DNA of 64,000 nucleotides from Eubacteriales bacterium OttesenSCG-928-K08 (GTDB lineage: Bacteria; Bacillota; Clostridia; Christensenellales; CAG-138), in the NCBI GenBank assembly GCA_030266105.1, contig JAJDHH010000003.1, positions 28,722 through 92,721 of the forward strand, in the 5' to 3' direction. A program made the position numbers and the translations under genes. Below, in pieces: positions 62,501-64,000 of this stretch (positions are counted from its first letter, which is position 1; the number at the start of each line of letters is the position of its first letter). Below the pieces are notes generated by a model. The model had not been told where the DNA came from. It ran no database searches and saw nothing but the letters and a program-made list of their open reading frames with translations.

Positions 62501-63283
62501 CTATTTTAAAATGGTTTCATAGTCTAGCTTCCTAAAAGAGCTATTCATTAAAAATAGTGCAAGCACGGCAAAAAGAATGCTTAAAACCAGCAGCATCCAA
62601 ATATTAACCAACAGCAGGCCGGTAAACTGTCCAACGATCAGCAGAATAACAGGCAGCACCAGCAAGCCGCTGCGCTGTTGGGCCTCCTCTGTGGTTTTTG
62701 CGTTTGCGGAGCCACGCACGATTATTGTGATTGCAATTAACGATACTGATGGGGATAGCAAAAGCATAACAACCAGCCAGCTTATATCAGGCAACAGTAA
62801 ACTTCCTGTAGTCAGCACAATTTCAATCTGAGTGACTATCACCATCACAACAAAAGAACAAACGGACACCAGCATGCTCATTAAAGATGAAGCCAATATT
62901 TTTGCGCGGAATATTTGCTTTAAGGCAAGGGGGCTGTATAGCAGCGTTTCCAGCGTCCGCTTTTCTTTTTCACCAACAAAAGAGCTTGCAGCCATTACCG
63001 ATGACACCATTAGCGGAATTATCATAAAAAAGATGGGCATTATGTTATTGAGTATTAACGAAATAACCATACGGTTGATGTCCTGCCCATCGCCAAACTC
63101 GCCTAACAATGCCCCAAAATCACTTACGGATGCGGGCTCAAAATAAGTCGTCAGGATAAAGATAGACGGCAAAAATATCACCATAACAAACGGCACAATC
63201 AGCATTACGGAAAACATACGCTTATTGGATGTAATAGCTTTTAGGTCTTTTAAAATAATTGCGTTCAGTTTTGTGTTTTTCAT
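62501..63283 (-). CDS. ABC-2 type transporter permease
   Basis: A 260-residue membrane protein with six helices and the ABC-2 pattern ASSFVGEKEKRTLETLLYSPLALKQIFRAKI between helices 2 and 3, as in NatB/DrrB-like permeases. It probably exports a lipid, peptide or ion with the adjacent ATPase, whose stop overlaps its start by four bases. Confidence 0.9.
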   Translation of the reverse strand: MKNTKLNAIILKDLKAITSNKRMFSVMLIVPFVMVIFLPSIFILTTYFEPASVSDFGALLGEFGDGQDINRMVISLILNNIMPIFFMIIPLMVSSVMAASSFVGEKEKRTLETLLYSPLALKQIFRAKILASSLMSMLVSVCSFVVMVIVTQIEIVLTTGSLLLPDISWLVVMLLLSPSVSLIAITIIVRGSANAKTTEEAQQRSGLLVLPVILLIVGQFTGLLLVNIWMLLVLSILFAVLALFLMNSSFRKLDYETILK

Positions 63284-64000
63284 ATTGCCGCCTCCCTTTT
63301 TTCGGTGCGCTTTTTAAGCAGGGCGAAATAAATCTCTTCTAGCGAGAGCCTTCGTGATGACACTGAATAGATGTTGCCGCCTGCATCAACAATGCTTTTA
63401 ACAAGCTGTGGTATTTCGCTTTCAGATTGCACATTTATCTCACGGAAGCTGCCCTCGGTTTTGCTAAATATCAACCCCTCGGGGAAGCTGTCGGCGTTAA
63501 TTCGGACTGTCAGGCCAGGAAAAACCATTGAGCGCAACTTTTCTATGCTGCCCATTGCCAAAAGCGTACCCTCGTCAATGAGCCCATAACTTGAGCAAAC
63601 CTCCTGGGCGTAACGCAGCTGGTGCGTGCATAAAAAAACTGTGGTGCCATGCTCCAACGCCAGGTTTTTGATTATGCTATTTACGCTTTGAGAACTTTCG
63701 GGGTCAAGGCCGGAGGTGGGTTCATCCAAAAACAAAATCTTTGGTTCATGAATCATCGCACGCGCAAGCGAGAGCCGCTGGCGCATACCTGTGGAATAGG
63801 CGGATAGTTTTTTATCCTTAGCGTCGGTCAGATTCAATTGTTCCAAAAGCTTGCAGGCGCGTTTTTCGCCTTCGCTTGCCGTTAAACCAAACACGGAAGC
63901 GTAGAACAAAAGGTTTTGCAACCCTGTCAGGTTATCATACATCTGCGCATGCTCAGTTACTACGCCTGAAATCTGGTGAACCTTCTCAGGCTGCTTTGAA
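63280..64000 (-). CDS. ABC-2 transporter ATPase, 5' end outside the window
   Basis: The frame is open to the right edge; about 240 C-terminal residues are present. Visible motifs: Q-loop region HAQMYDNLTGLQNLLFYA, signature YSTGMRQRLSLARAMI and Walker B ILFLDEPTSGLDPESS. The Walker A lies beyond the window. It is of the NatA/DrrA exporter type, with a C-terminal extension typical of these. The ATG at 63942 is internal, not the start. Confidence 0.92.
   Translation of the reverse strand, partial: SKQPEKVHQISGVVTEHAQMYDNLTGLQNLLFYASVFGLTASEGEKRACKLLEQLNLTDAKDKKLSAYSTGMRQRLSLARAMIHEPKILFLDEPTSGLDPESSQSVNSIIKNLALEHGTTVFLCTHQLRYAQEVCSSYGLIDEGTLLAMGSIEKLRSMVFPGLTVRINADSFPEGLIFSKTEGSFREINVQSESEIPQLVKSIVDAGGNIYSVSSRRLSLEEIYFALLKKRTEKREAAI

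Overview
The window looks like the chromosome of an anaerobic, Gram-positive, probably spore-forming clostridial bacterium (Bacillota, Clostridia; a gut or digester lineage is plausible). Reasons: ferredoxin-linked indolepyruvate oxidoreductase, a tungsten aldehyde oxidoreductase cluster, a SpoIIQ-like LytM protein and YunB, a class B sortase, many SH3b/PG-binding wall proteins with Thr-Pro-rich linkers, AGGAGG ribosome binding sites and frequent TGnTATAAT promoters. No tRNA, rRNA, CRISPR array, phage or insertion sequence is visible. The exact genus cannot be read from the sequence.

Layout. 1-1482: end of iorA plus iorB. 1483-2189: long AT-rich gap with DnaA-box-like repeats. 2190-8884: cell-envelope block (LytM peptidase, two tandem SH3b proteins, RidA, NlpC/P60 hydrolase). 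8970-11856: small membrane protein and an EF-G2-like GTPase. 11922-15399 (minus): operon led by a WYL regulator with four small-ligand or stress-type proteins. 15548-28437: molybdenum/tungsten locus, with a MOSC-MogA fusion (plus) facing a long minus-strand operon. From its promoter the operon reads: Moco/Tuco-type riboswitch, fused TupA+BtuF-type binding protein, FecCD permease, ATPase, MATE, XdhC, TupB, TupC, MoeA, MoeA-PBP, MoaC, MoaA. 28851-34486 (minus): tungsten aldehyde oxidoreductase operon (polyferredoxin, AOR, MoaD-like protein, NuoE-, NuoF- and NuoG-like subunits) behind a structured leader with an intrinsic terminator. 34974-44178: RarD transporter, split 2-hydroxyacyl-CoA dehydratase/activase pair with an ArsR regulator, Nudix, AIM24, cyclase and an orphan binding protein. 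44317-54869: MreB, sortase B, M29 aminopeptidase, YitT, YunB, S20, a DUF523-response regulator-kinase-HtrA operon and a MoeB-like enzyme. 55150-64000: class A PBP, an unusual family-4-like UDG, an SH3b/PGBD protein followed by a PhoB/PhoR-like pair, and an ABC-2 exporter cut by the window end.

How it fits together. The middle third is a coherent tungsten/molybdenum economy: two different oxyanion importers, pterin cofactor assembly and metal insertion (MoaA, MoaC, MogA, two MoeA), and an aldehyde oxidoreductase with its own NAD(H)/flavin module and a MoaD-like sulfur carrier. The most unusual items are one lipoprotein that joins binding proteins of two unrelated importer classes, and the apparent attenuator in front of the AOR operon, whose class I do not recognise. 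The flanks are mainly envelope biology: wall binding, wall hydrolysis, peptidoglycan synthesis and two-component sensing.
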